13,559 bases of DNA. Origin: JAWXCH01 sp034440595 (GTDB lineage Bacteria > Planctomycetota > Planctomycetia > Pirellulales > JALHPA01). The position numbers and the translations under genes were made by a program. This document shows, one piece after another, positions 1 through 8,098 of this stretch. The notes beneath the pieces are model-generated. The model was given only the letters and a program-made list of their open reading frames with translations. It was not told where the DNA came from and ran no database searches. The stretch is taken from the NCBI GenBank assembly GCA_034440595.1, contig JAWXCH010000027.1, positions 1 through 13,559 of the forward strand, in the 5' to 3' direction. The stretch's first letter is position 1. Each line of letters opens with the position of its first letter.

Positions 1-2179
1 CCGAAAAAGCACCACCGCTTTGTGTATTGATGGCATTCAGCACCGTGCTGGCCGTCGTCAGCGTACTGTCGTAGTCGATTGTCAGCGTTCCGCCCACCAC
101 GTCAAAAACGGCCGTGGCGCTATCGGTGCCCAGCGACACGTCGTTAAAGATCACCTGCACCCCATTCCGTAGCGGGCCGGAATGGGTGGCAGTGATCGTC
201 AGATTGTTATTGAGTCCAATTGGAGAGACCGTAGTACCAGCAACCGTCGAAACTCCGGAACTACTGATCGTATCCTGACCGGCTGGAATCAGCCCCAGGT
301 CCGTTGCCGCCTGACTATTGGCAACCCGTTGGACAGTCAACTGACCGTTGCCGGCCAAACCGTTATCAATCAGTTCGATACCGTTGCCATTGGTGGCTAG
401 CCGTGCCACGACACGCCGCGCGGGATCAGCATTGGCAGGATGATTATTGATCTGATCGATCACGTCGCCAATCGTGACAGCGGACCCGACATCAAATCGC
501 ATTTCTGTGCCATCTTTGCGGCGGATGATAAAGTCGTCGCCGGTTTCGTTGCTGTGAACCCCTAGCCCGTGGTTCAGGTCGGCCAGTTTTGTGCTGGTAG
601 TCGATGTGCGCACACCGAGCTGCGCGGCGGTGTTTCCGCCATTCTCACCAATCGCAAAATCGGCACCGCTCAATCGTGAGCGAATGCTGATCGACCGACC
701 GTCGGCATTCATCGAAGCCAGCACATCGGCATCGGACTTGTTCAGGATATTCAACATATCCTCGACGGTGACCGCGCCACTGAAGTCGATCACATGGGTC
801 TGGTTGCCGTTTAGTATTTGCAGGCCGGCGTTCTGGTCAAACTGCACTCCGCTACCGAGTGCGGTGGTCGCGCTGGCCGAGGTCAGGACAAAGCCGGTAC
901 CGTTGTTGGCCAGGTCACGAATGGTATCCAGGCCGGCGGTATAATTCGCGTTAAAATTTGGATTTGCATTCAGCAGATCGCGTGCTTGTGCGGCGGTGGT
1001 GGAACCTTCGGCAATGTGAACGGTGAAGGTCGCGGTGCCGCTGTCGTAACTGACCGATTCGGTACCAGAGGTCGCGTCATTCGCATAGTTGATCGTGACG
1101 CCGTTGAACGCCGCCCCGGCGGTTTTGGCCTCGATCAAGAGCGCGTTGTTGCTTCCCCCTGGATCCAGTCGAGCAACAGCCCGCGTTCCCAGCAGGTCGC
1201 GCAGTTGCGTCGTCAGTTGCAATTGTGGATCCAGATCGGTACCAACAATCGGGCCAAGACCCGTTGTATTGGGTGCCAGGATTCCCAGCTCACTGGCCGT
1301 AGTACCGCCCCCTACCTCGGTGATTCGCAAATTGCCGCCGCCGGCGGAGTCGATCGAAACGGTCAGGCCGGTGGCTGTGACATCGACCGTCAATTGCCGC
1401 CCGAACGGTGGATTGCGTTCGATAATATCGGCCACGTCCTGCAACGTATGTGCGCCACTCAGGTCAATCACCTGGTGTTCGGTACCATCCGAGATCAGAA
1501 TACTACCCGGTTGCACACCACGACCGCCATTCAGTGTCGAGAGTTTCGTATTGGATGTAGCCAGCGGATTCAGATCAGTGCTTTGAACTTTGGGGAGTGA
1601 TAGCCCGCCAAAAACTTCACTTCCCAGCGCATTGGTCTGAAAGAGAATGTCGATATCCGAGTAGCTTTGCAGTTGCTTCTCATTGCCATTGAAGCGAACG
1701 TAGCTACCGACCTGCTCAAAAGGCTGTTGGGTGGTCCGCGATCCGGCAAACAGATACCGATCGCGAAATTGCTGATTGGCACTGTCAAGCAGTTGCTGGA
1801 TCGAGCGGTCGATCTCTTCGGCGGCCGCGGCACGTTGCAGGTCGGTGGCGACGGTGCCGGTGACAGAAAGTGCCGTACCCTTGGCTTCAGATAACAGGTT
1901 TGAGGCGTTGGCCAGCGCGGAGTCGGTCGCGTTCAGGTAGGATGCGTTGGTCGAGATATTGCCCTGGACTTGCGTCTTTTGTTCCAGCAGGCGTTGCAAA
2001 GCCACAGCACGCAGCGCAGCAGGGGCGTCGTCGCTCGGCAGCATCACACGGCGACCGGTTGAGATCTGCTGTTGCAACCGCAACAGATCAACCTGATCAG
2101 ACTGCAATTGCGACATCGATCGCTGGTAGGCGAGCTGATCGCTGACGCGCGTCGTCGGAATTGGTGAAATTCGAGCCAT
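1..2179 (-). CDS. flgL: Flagellar hook-associated protein 3 (FlgL), oversized, C-terminus beyond window
   Basis: FlgL forms the ring joining the hook, via FlgK, to the filament outside the cell. The reading frame is open from an ATG at 2179 to the left edge, giving 726 residues with no stop. The start MARISPIPTTRVSDQLAYQR, then a flagellin-type helical region with ISTGRRVMLPSDDAP (about 39-55), and RYLFAGSRTTQQPFE (about 140-155) are typical of FlgL. Most FlgL proteins are about 300-400 residues. Here the middle is expanded by three flagellin hook IN-like segments (about 213-260, 438-480, 530-580; each with a GxGV start and a VIDxSGAxTxxD-type core) and two copies of another beta-rich unit (about 338-403 and 654-724; NGVxxxF/Y and TxTxAxxxLNA patterns). 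It is the last visible gene of the operon, 224 bases after flgK. I see no clear Shine-Dalgarno site. The C-terminal helix that should close the protein is not in the window. Confidence 0.9.
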   Translation of the reverse strand, partial: MARISPIPTTRVSDQLAYQRSMSQLQSDQVDLLRLQQQISTGRRVMLPSDDAPAALRAVALQRLLEQKTQVQGNISTNASYLNATDSALANASNLLSEAKGTALSVTGTVATDLQRAAAAEEIDRSIQQLLDSANQQFRDRYLFAGSRTTQQPFEQVGSYVRFNGNEKQLQSYSDIDILFQTNALGSEVFGGLSLPKVQSTDLNPLATSNTKLSTLNGGRGVQPGSILISDGTEHQVIDLSGAHTLQDVADIIERNPPFGRQLTVDVTATGLTVSIDSAGGGNLRITEVGGGTTASELGILAPNTTGLGPIVGTDLDPQLQLTTQLRDLLGTRAVARLDPGGSNNALLIEAKTAGAAFNGVTINYANDATSGTESVSYDSGTATFTVHIAEGSTTAAQARDLLNANPNFNANYTAGLDTIRDLANNGTGFVLTSASATTALGSGVQFDQNAGLQILNGNQTHVIDFSGAVTVEDMLNILNKSDADVLASMNADGRSISIRSRLSGADFAIGENGGNTAAQLGVRTSTTSTKLADLNHGLGVHSNETGDDFIIRRKDGTEMRFDVGSAVTIGDVIDQINNHPANADPARRVVARLATNGNGIELIDNGLAGNGQLTVQRVANSQAATDLGLIPAGQDTISSSGVSTVAGTTVSPIGLNNNLTITATHSGPLRNGVQVIFNDVSLGTDSATAVFDVVGGTLTIDYDSTLTTASTVLNAINTQSGGAFS

Positions 2180-2403
2180 ACCAGGTCGTTTGATCGTAAA
2201 AGTGTGCCACTGGCTCTGCCAGTGCTAACTATTCCAAGTTAATCAGTTCTTATAGCTTGGCCGCGCGGTTCTGGTGTGTTCCATGCACCGTGCAAGTTTG
2301 CGATTTATGCAGTTTCATTGTTGACCGAGCAGAGTTCGCTTCAACCGTTAGGCGGTCATATCGGTGCATTTCACACACCCTACAAGTGATGTGCGCCGAC
2401 CCT
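2180..2403 (-). other. flgK-flgL intergenic region
   Basis: This 224-base gap is long for neighbouring genes of one operon. It holds a palindromic repeat copy (2202-2226), an 11-base palindrome TGCACcGTGCA at 2284-2294, and no open reading frame I would defend. On the minus strand, 2365-2380 has GG-N10-GC spacing like a sigma-54 promoter, but its -24 half (GGGTGTG) is poor. At 2359-2366 there is a CCGATA core like a sigma-28 -10 box with only a weak -35. A separate promoter for flgL is therefore possible but not shown. Confidence 0.35.
2202..2226 (+). repeat. REP-like palindromic repeat, copy 1 (22 bases upstream of flgL)
   Basis: A 25-base unit made of GTGTGC followed by a 7-bp stem CACTGGC-tct-GCCAGTG and CT. 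It is identical over all 25 bases to the copy at 8928-8952. It would fold as a hairpin in the flgL leader, ending 22 bases before the ATG. The form resembles bacterial REP elements mobilised by RAYT (tyrosine transposase-like) proteins. That origin is inferred, since no such enzyme is encoded in this window. Confidence 0.8.
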
Positions 2404-4101
2404 TTATAAACTCACCAACATTTCCAGCATCTCGTCCAACGTCGAGATATACTTTGCCGAAGCCTGAAACGATCGCTGGTAGCGAATCATCTTCATAACT
2501 TCTTCATCAATACTGACGCCGCTGACTGCCATGCTTTGACCGCGCAACTGTTCTTCAAACACGCGTGCCCCTTCGGCCACCGCTTTGGAAACCGTGGAGC
2601 CTTGCGTGATGGTGGCGGTCATTCGGTCGTACAACACCGTCAGGCTGGAATCATTATTCGATGCCAGGGGACGGCCCATAAATCCGGCCAGATCCACGGC
2701 GGTTTGCGTATCTTCCCCCATGCCGCCGCGACTGGTGGCGAACTTCAAGGGATCCTTGCTGATGATGGAATTGATTCCCAGACTGCTGGCGTCGGAACCG
2801 ACAAACAAGGTGTTCACGCCCAGCGCGGCCAACAGCCCGCTCGTATCGTTGGCAAAACTAAACTCCAGATCGGTCGAATCGCTGGTGATAACCAGCCGCC
2901 GAGTGCTGTCGATGGTCGCGCTGATGCCATCTATTGCGTTCAGGCTTTCGGCCAGCGATGTCAAACTAGTATCCTGGTCCAGTCCATTGAGGTCGACAAT
3001 CACATCGCTGGTTTGCGTGAGCTGCGTCTGCTTGTTGTAGACCTGAATCTGGAACGAGCCGTTGGTCGGCGTGAACGCCAGACCCGCCTCGTCGAGCGGT
3101 GCCGTCACGGAATCCACCCCTACCTGGCTCGTCAATGACTGATAGCCATTGATTCCCTGGCCCGACGAAAAAATCTTATTGAACTCAAACGCCAACGTAC
3201 CGGCAAACTGATTGAGCGAATCCAAGAATTCTCCAACCGTATTGTCGCGGCCGTTAATCAAGCCGGCCAGCTCACCCGAGGTCAGGTCGATCAGCTCATC
3301 GGTTTCGGCCAGTCGAACTTCCGAGACGGCCAAGCCGCGATCGCTCCGTGAACTGGCTTTCAGCTCGCGCGAGTAGCCGTCCAGGACCAGGTATTCTCCA
3401 CCGACAAAGACCGATGCGGTCCCGTTGGATTGTTCCACGGTGGTGATGTCCATTAACTGTGCCAGACTCGTCAGTGCGTTGTTCCGCTGATCGCGCAGGC
3501 CAACGGCGTCGCTGGCCGAGACCGAGCCACCCTCGGCTTCGGCGATGCGGATGTTCAGAACTCGGATCTCCTCGATCAACCGATTGGCGTCTTGCACACC
3601 GCCAGCCACACGGTCGTCCAGATCCTGACGGATCTGTCCTGCACGCCCGGCCATGCGGTTGATATCGTCGGTCAGCGTCTTTGCGCGAAGTACTGCCAGG
3701 TTTCGCGTCGCGGCACTCTCGGGCTGATTGAGGATCTCAGAGATGCTGGAGAAGAAATTATTGAGTGCCGAGCTGAGGTCGGTGTCTCCCAGCTCGCCGT
3801 ACATGCTTTCCAGTTGCGTGAAGATCTGTTCTTCGACCTCGCTGCCCGATCGATCGCTGGTCGCTCCGCGGAGCCGCTCCTCCAAGAATTTGTCCACCTT
3901 TTGGACGATTGCCTGGACTTCGACCCCCATGCCCAGCAGCAAGCCACCTTGCCGCTGAGTTGGTGCGGCCGAGAAAATCACCTCTTCGCGGATATAGCCG
4001 GGCGTATTAGCGTTGGCAATATTCTGCCCGGTCACTTGCAAACCAATTTGATTGGCTCGCAGCGAATTGTTGGCCAGTTGAATAGAACCAAAAAGTGACA
4101 T
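2404..4101 (-). CDS. flgK: Flagellar hook-associated protein 1 (FlgK)
   Basis: FlgK is the first junction protein added at the tip of the hook, before FlgL and the filament. The 565-residue product has the FlgK N-terminus MSLFGSIQLANNSLRANQ with the rod/hook family motif NIANANTPGY (27-36). A long coiled-coil domain follows (about 80-200), then a variable beta-rich middle (about 340-440) and the classic C-terminal helix ending DEEVMKMIRYQRSFQASAKYISTLDEMLEMLVSL. The length is normal for the family. The ATG at 4101 lies 8 bases after the flgN stop codon, so the two genes are almost certainly co-transcribed, as expected for a chaperone and its client. I see nothing broken or unusual. Confidence 0.97.
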   Translation of the reverse strand: MSLFGSIQLANNSLRANQIGLQVTGQNIANANTPGYIREEVIFSAAPTQRQGGLLLGMGVEVQAIVQKVDKFLEERLRGATSDRSGSEVEEQIFTQLESMYGELGDTDLSSALNNFFSSISEILNQPESAATRNLAVLRAKTLTDDINRMAGRAGQIRQDLDDRVAGGVQDANRLIEEIRVLNIRIAEAEGGSVSASDAVGLRDQRNNALTSLAQLMDITTVEQSNGTASVFVGGEYLVLDGYSRELKASSRSDRGLAVSEVRLAETDELIDLTSGELAGLINGRDNTVGEFLDSLNQFAGTLAFEFNKIFSSGQGINGYQSLTSQVGVDSVTAPLDEAGLAFTPTNGSFQIQVYNKQTQLTQTSDVIVDLNGLDQDTSLTSLAESLNAIDGISATIDSTRRLVITSDSTDLEFSFANDTSGLLAALGVNTLFVGSDASSLGINSIISKDPLKFATSRGGMGEDTQTAVDLAGFMGRPLASNNDSSLTVLYDRMTATITQGSTVSKAVAEGARVFEEQLRGQSMAVSGVSIDEEVMKMIRYQRSFQASAKYISTLDEMLEMLVSL

Positions 4102-4109
4102 CGCGAAAT

Positions 4110-4610
4110 TTACCCGACCTGGTTGAGCAGCGCACCACCCGCAACCTCTGTTCCCCTCTCTCCATATGTCGGCTTTGGGCGGCCAGCAGTGGCAATAATC
4201 TCCAGCAATTGCGAAAGATGGAGCAGCGTTTGCTGTGCTAGCACCCAGTTTGTCAGGCTATGGTGCCGTAACTCGCGAGCACGACGCGATGCCAAGTCCA
4301 ATTGTGGGGCAAGCTGGCGATGTTGGCTGGCTGGCAAAGCTTGGGCAAGCTCGCGGAGATTGTCAGCGGAGTGCCCTTCTTCGCGTGCGGTCGATAGCAA
4401 TTGCAGCCGCCGGTCCTGACAATGCTGCAATCGCGCAAGCAGAGATTGCTCTTGTGCGGCGATGGCCTCCATCCCTGCACCATCGGCCGCGATTAGCAGG
4501 TGTCGTTTTTCGGCTAACGTGGCCAGCAGATCGGTCTGCACGCCCGATAGCTCTTCGAGCACCGCGGCAAATTCCGATTCCCAAGCGACGACTTCGGTAG
4601 TATTCGACAT
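4110..4610 (-). CDS. flgN: FlgN-like export chaperone for FlgK/FlgL
   Basis: FlgN is a small cytoplasmic helical chaperone that holds FlgK and FlgL and delivers them to the flagellar export apparatus. The product is 166 residues, about the family's size. It is mostly alpha-helical and rich in Leu, Ala, Glu and Gln, with heptad-like stretches at about 8-75 and 85-145. The sequence is poorly conserved, so the call rests on size, composition and position directly before flgK and flgL. An upstream ATG at 4700 would add 30 residues, but they would be encoded partly by the palindromic repeat at 4664-4690 and look non-coding. I therefore chose the ATG at 4610 (MSNTTEVVAWESEF). No strong Shine-Dalgarno site precedes it. 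Confidence 0.7.
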   Translation of the reverse strand: MSNTTEVVAWESEFAAVLEELSGVQTDLLATLAEKRHLLIAADGAGMEAIAAQEQSLLARLQHCQDRRLQLLSTAREEGHSADNLRELAQALPASQHRQLAPQLDLASRRARELRHHSLTNWVLAQQTLLHLSQLLEIIATAGRPKPTYGERGTEVAGGALLNQVG

Positions 4611-4663
4611 GAGCAGTTTCGCTGATTTGAGATGAGTCCAAAAACAGACGCCAACTTGTATCT

Positions 4664-4690
4664 GTGTGGGCCACTGGCTCCGCCAGTGCT
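4664..4690 (+). repeat. REP-like palindromic repeat, copy 2
   Basis: Same element as at 2202-2226, with two extra G (GTGTGGGCC) and the loop changed: CACTGGC-tcc-GCCAGTG. It lies 53 bases upstream of the chosen flgN start and faces the inverted copy at 4720-4742. Confidence 0.75.
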
Positions 4691-4719
4691 GAGCGAACAC
4701 CGCGCACTAAGCCGATTCA

Positions 4720-4742
4720 CACTGGCAAAGCCAGTGGCACAC
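4720..4742 (-). repeat. REP-like palindromic repeat, copy 3, inverted
   Basis: Reverse-oriented copy: CACTGGC-aaa-GCCAGTG followed by GCACAC on the plus strand, so its GTGTGCC end lies on the minus strand. It starts 29 bases after copy 2 and ends 9 bases before the end of the flgJ stop codon. The two copies form a head-opposed pair, the layout of a BIME (paired REP elements). Confidence 0.75.
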
Positions 4743-4751
4743 AACCACCCA

Positions 4752-5093
4752 CTACTGACGGTTGAGCGAGAACAGCTCGAACATTGGGCCGGTCAAGCGT
4801 TCTGAACTGCTCTCGGCCATCTTGTCGGCCAGGATCTGGTTCAGTTGCGAGCGAAACATATCCTCGGCCTGGCCTCCATGAAAGTAAGGCGCTTTGCCGA
4901 CGGTTTTTTGCATCGAGCCGAGTAACTGGTTGTAAAACGTCCCCCCGACAAACTTGTCGAACGCTTCGCGTGTTGACAGTTCGTCCCCCCCGGCGTTCAA
5001 GCTGTTGCCGGTAGTCGGTTGCTCGACATTCGGCAGAGGGCTGCTGCTGGTCAGCGTATTGAGCAGTGACTGATTGACTGGCTGGATGTTCAT
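4752..5093 (-). CDS. flgJ: Rod-binding protein, FlgJ N-terminal domain only
   Basis: This is a periplasmic rod-capping or rod-assembly factor. The product is 113 residues. After a low-complexity Ser/Thr/Asn start (1-40) comes the rod-binding domain: AFDKFVGGTFYNQLLGSMQKTVGK (about 44-67), YFHGGQAEDMFRSQLNQILADKMAESS (about 70-96) and a hydrophobic end. Enterobacterial FlgJ is about 310 residues and carries a C-terminal muramidase. That part is absent here, as in many non-proteobacterial flagella, so peptidoglycan must be opened by another enzyme. The gene starts 60 bases after the flgI stop and is followed by the opposed repeat pair. No signal peptide is evident, which fits export through the flagellar apparatus. 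Confidence 0.88.
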   Translation of the reverse strand: MNIQPVNQSLLNTLTSSSPLPNVEQPTTGNSLNAGGDELSTREAFDKFVGGTFYNQLLGSMQKTVGKAPYFHGGQAEDMFRSQLNQILADKMAESSSERLTGPMFELFSLNRQ

Positions 5094-5153
5094 AAAATCG
5101 TCTCGTGCTGTCTGGTATGTCGCAGGGTTCGGTGACTGGCTCAGTGTTCAGTT

Positions 5154-6218
5154 CTATTCGACGATCAATGTGGCGTGCAATTTGCCGTCTCGTTCGATTC
5201 CCTTGATGATCACGATGATGTCGTCGGCTGGCACTTTCAGCCCATTGAGTGCCTCGACCAGGTTTTTCAGCTTGGCCGAAGGAGTGGTGGCCGTATCGAC
5301 CGGCACAAAGCGATTGCCGACAGGCGGTTCGCCAGCCATCTCAATGACCATGTTCTTATGAGTGACCGCGACAGCACCGATTTCAACATCGCCGCTGATG
5401 ACAATGCTGCCGGCACGTTCGTTGATGACCACGCGCGAACCGGTCTGTGGTTCCAGCATCGGCAGGCTCATCACTTCGGCAACGAATTTCACCACATCGT
5501 CGTAGTACTGTGGTGGTACTTGGACCTCGATATTTACTTGATCCAATGCTCGGGCTAACTGCCCATTCTTGCTGTAAAAGCTAAGCTGGCTGTCGATCAA
5601 TTCGGCCACATCTTGCGCGACTTGAAAGTCGGCGTGATTCTTATTGAGTACCAGCGTGATCTTGCCGTCTTTGACAAACGGGTTGTTAAAGTCCTCTTCC
5701 AGTCGGGCACCACGGTAGATCTTGGCGGCGGTCTTAATCTTGGGATTGTCTAACTGGATCGGCCCCTGAGCCAAGGCATACACTCTGGGATCGCCCAGTT
5801 GCGGGCCCATCAGCGGTGTGGTGATTAGAATGCCTTTTTCAATGCTCTTGGCACTGCCGATCGAACTGACCGTGCATTCCAGCACATCACCTTGCCGGGC
5901 ACCAGCGGCTGGAATCGTGGCCGAGACCATCACCAGAGCCACGTTCTTGGCGTCCTTCAATTCCAACGGACCGCGTTCGCCGATCGGGTTGTGCATTTTT
6001 TGCAGCATGGTGGCCACGGCGCGAATCGTCGGCAAAAAATTGCCACCGTCACCGGTTCCTTGTAGACCGACAACCAGTCCCATCCCTTGAATGGTGGCCT
6101 CCTCCTGACCTTTGAGCCGGCAAATGCTCTTGAGCAGCGTTCGTGCTTCGCCATTGCGAGGTAGCGCTATTAACAGTGCCAGAACGGTCAGAATCGTGAT
6201 GGTATATTTGCGAGTCAT
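5154..6218 (-). CDS. flgI: Flagellar P-ring protein (FlgI)
   Basis: FlgI assembles the periplasmic P-ring, the bushing around the rod at the peptidoglycan layer. The 354-residue product starts with a Sec signal peptide: MTRKYTIT, then a hydrophobic core TILTVLALLIAL and likely cleavage after NGEA (about residue 25). The family hallmark KGQEEATIQGMGLVVGLQGTGDGG follows. Further conserved blocks include NVALVMVSATIPAAGARQGDVLECTVSSIGSAKS, GGDVEIG-like VISGDVEIGAVAVTHKNMVIEM, and a C-terminal LKNLVEALNGLKVPADDIIVIIKGIERDGKLHATLIVE. The length is normal (about 345-370). It sits between flgH and flgJ with gaps of 70 and 60 bases. The ATG at 6218 is the only start that keeps a sensible signal peptide. 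A P-ring implies a peptidoglycan layer and a Gram-negative-style envelope. Confidence 0.97.
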   Translation of the reverse strand: MTRKYTITILTVLALLIALPRNGEARTLLKSICRLKGQEEATIQGMGLVVGLQGTGDGGNFLPTIRAVATMLQKMHNPIGERGPLELKDAKNVALVMVSATIPAAGARQGDVLECTVSSIGSAKSIEKGILITTPLMGPQLGDPRVYALAQGPIQLDNPKIKTAAKIYRGARLEEDFNNPFVKDGKITLVLNKNHADFQVAQDVAELIDSQLSFYSKNGQLARALDQVNIEVQVPPQYYDDVVKFVAEVMSLPMLEPQTGSRVVINERAGSIVISGDVEIGAVAVTHKNMVIEMAGEPPVGNRFVPVDTATTPSAKLKNLVEALNGLKVPADDIIVIIKGIERDGKLHATLIVE

Positions 6219-6288
6219 AGCCAGTTGCGACCGTGGAAAAGTTATTCAGAGCGAGAAGAGAATAGCGCGGTACTTTCAAAGCGTGCGA

Positions 6289-6978
6289 TTAGAACGGCGA
6301 CCACTTGTCGTAGAACCCATTGAACCAGCCGCGACGATACGAGTCGCGAACATGGCCAACTGTGCGGCGGTTGATGCTCAGTTCGGCAATGTTGTCGCTG
6401 GTTACACGGTTGCGCGGATCGACATCTTCACGACGAACGATACCAGTCAGCGAGTTTTCCCAAACCTCATCATCCAGTTGAATTCGCTTGCGTGCCTCAA
6501 TCACCAGGTTTCCGTTCGGGCGAATATCCACGACGCGGGCCGTCAGATTGAATTTCAATGCGTCGCGTGTTTCCAACTCGCCATTGGCTCGGAATTGTGA
6601 GTTATAGATCCCTGCTGCCGTCGGCTCGCCATTGGCCAGAGGGGCGGTGGTGACATTCAGCCCGTCAAATTCAAACCATTCCCGTAGCGACGCAATCAGG
6701 TTCAGGTTCTTACGACCGGTGAATTCACCTTCGCTGATCAACTGCGACGATTCGATGACAATGACCGAGACCAGATCATTTAGTTTGATTTCGCGTGGAG
6801 GAGCCGTCTCGCGATAGGTCAGCGAGCTGCTGGGGAGCGAGATATGCCCCTGCTGGTCTCTTTGATACAAGCTGGAGCTTTGCGCCCAAGCTGGCGACTG
6901 CCAGCCAATCGCCAGTGCCAGACTGCCAATGGCGATGCCCGTTGCTACTAGTTTCATTCGTACCGTTTGGTCGAACAT
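6289..6978 (-). CDS. flgH: Flagellar L-ring protein (FlgH), apparently without a lipobox
   Basis: FlgH builds the outer-membrane L-ring around the distal rod. The 229-residue product matches the family at LNDLVSVIVIESSQLISEGEFTGRK (about 65-90), LKFNLTARVVDIRPNGNLVIEARKRIQLDDEV (about 138-170) and LTGIVRREDVDPRNRVTSDNIAELSI (about 176-201). The ending FNGFYDKWSPF is also typical. The N-terminus is a Sec signal peptide (hydrophobic core ATGIAIGSLALAIGW) with probable cleavage after SPAWA (about residue 32). Proteobacterial FlgH is a lipoprotein with a Cys at this point. Here there is no Cys, so cleavage by signal peptidase I is inferred. A second in-frame ATG at 6957 (MKLVATG) would give a more compact signal peptide and may be the real start. 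Confidence 0.95.
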   Translation of the reverse strand: MFDQTVRMKLVATGIAIGSLALAIGWQSPAWAQSSSLYQRDQQGHISLPSSSLTYRETAPPREIKLNDLVSVIVIESSQLISEGEFTGRKNLNLIASLREWFEFDGLNVTTAPLANGEPTAAGIYNSQFRANGELETRDALKFNLTARVVDIRPNGNLVIEARKRIQLDDEVWENSLTGIVRREDVDPRNRVTSDNIAELSINRRTVGHVRDSYRRGWFNGFYDKWSPF

Positions 6979-7036
6979 GGTAATAATTCTCGAAGATGTT
7001 AATCAGTCACAAGTCACATACAGCAATGAATCAAGA

Positions 7037-8044
7037 TCACCGCACCGGCGGTGCCCCGGCCAGGATCTCCACCTCTTGCAAGCCACAAACTCGTGCCAAT
7101 AAGGCTTTGCGATCCGTCAGAAGCTCCACCGTTATCAGATCGCCCTGGCTTCCTTCTTCGCGTGCTCTTGCCCGCGTACGGACCTGAATGCCCCCGGAAC
7201 GCGAGTACAGTTCCACCACATCGCCACGCCGTACCATCAGCGGTGCTCGCACGTACTGCCGGTCCAAGGTCTGCCCGACGGTGATGTTGCGAACCGCTTC
7301 CAGTCCAATCACCTCTTCGGCCAGTTGAAAGCCATCGCGATTTTGCGAACCTGGTTTCAAACGCTGAACTTGCAGGTCCGAGGCCTGAATGCGATCTCCT
7401 TTGACAATCGGGCGAACAGCCACGATCACGCTGGGAGGGAGCGATACCTTGGCGATGACTTCAAGTGAAGTTGGCGTCTGGCCGTTGTTGACAACAACCG
7501 TAAACCGCTGATTACCAACGAACGGGCGTTGGCCCCCTTCAATACTGATTTGTCGATTGCTGATCTGTCGGGCTTGTTCATCGGTCAGCTCGACGGCCAC
7601 CTGCCAAGGCTCTTCGGCATTCACGGTCGTGCTGAGAAACTGCGTGATTGCATCGGCCACCATTGTCTGCGATAGGTGCATCGCCGACTTCGACAGGGGA
7701 CGCACGGTCGTCGCAGCAACCGTCTCGGTGGCGGGCAAGACACTGACCTGTGACGCTCCGGAAAATTCATGCTGCGTTAGCTTCAATCCCTGAACGAATA
7801 GCCGGTCCTGAATGTCGCGTAGTTTGATTTGCTGCTTGCCACTGTTCGGCAGAATTGGTCCCAATTCCATAGCCGATAGTGCGGCCACTTCACTGCTGGT
7901 CCCGTTGTGAATTTCGGCCACGTCCGAAAGCAACAGCACGCGCCCCTCCGGGCGTGCTTCCTTGCGCAAGCGAATTTCCGCAGCATCCGCCTGAGAAACC
8001 AAGCTGACGATGAGCAGTGACAGAATGTATTTGGGATGGAACAT
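7037..8044 (-). CDS. flgA: Flagella basal-body P-ring formation protein (FlgA)
   Basis: FlgA is a periplasmic chaperone needed for P-ring (FlgI) assembly. With the ATG at 8044 the product has 335 residues and begins with a clean signal peptide, MFHPKYILSLLIVSLVSQADA. An upstream TTG at 8092 in the same frame would put 16 charged/polar residues before it, so I prefer the ATG. The C-terminal FlgA/SAF-type domain (about 205-330) includes VRPIVKGDRIQASDLQVQRL, GLEAVRNITVGQTLDRQYVRAPLMVRRGDVVELYSRSGGIQVRTRARA and a final KALLARVCGLQEVEI. The N-terminal part (about 22-125) is less conserved and makes the protein longer than the 220-residue enterobacterial form. Its place between flgG and flgH, next to its client flgI, supports the call. 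Confidence 0.9.
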   Translation of the reverse strand: MFHPKYILSLLIVSLVSQADAAEIRLRKEARPEGRVLLLSDVAEIHNGTSSEVAALSAMELGPILPNSGKQQIKLRDIQDRLFVQGLKLTQHEFSGASQVSVLPATETVAATTVRPLSKSAMHLSQTMVADAITQFLSTTVNAEEPWQVAVELTDEQARQISNRQISIEGGQRPFVGNQRFTVVVNNGQTPTSLEVIAKVSLPPSVIVAVRPIVKGDRIQASDLQVQRLKPGSQNRDGFQLAEEVIGLEAVRNITVGQTLDRQYVRAPLMVRRGDVVELYSRSGGIQVRTRARAREEGSQGDLITVELLTDRKALLARVCGLQEVEILAGAPPVR

Positions 8045-8098
8045 GGATTTTGCTGTGCGAGTATTGATAAGAGAAGAAGGCACCGTCTGCAAATCGGT

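Noticed and set aside
818..1600. Long plus-strand open frame (260 codons)
   Set aside because: It lies opposite flgL, whose minus-strand frame has clear family motifs. The plus-strand protein has no recognisable domain and is a shadow of GC-biased coding.
2359..2385. Possible sigma-28 or sigma-54 promoter for flgL
   Set aside because: The sigma-28 -35 half matches about 4 of 8 positions, and the sigma-54 -24 half is poor apart from GG. Neither is good enough to call.
4611..4700. N-terminal extension of FlgN from an upstream ATG at 4700
   Set aside because: The extra 30 residues are encoded partly by the palindromic repeat and are unlike the helical chaperone, so the ATG at 4610 is preferred.
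5131..5150. Possible degenerate fifth repeat copy (GTGACTGGCTCAGTGTTCAG)
   Set aside because: Only the left half resembles the repeat and no palindrome forms, so it may be chance.
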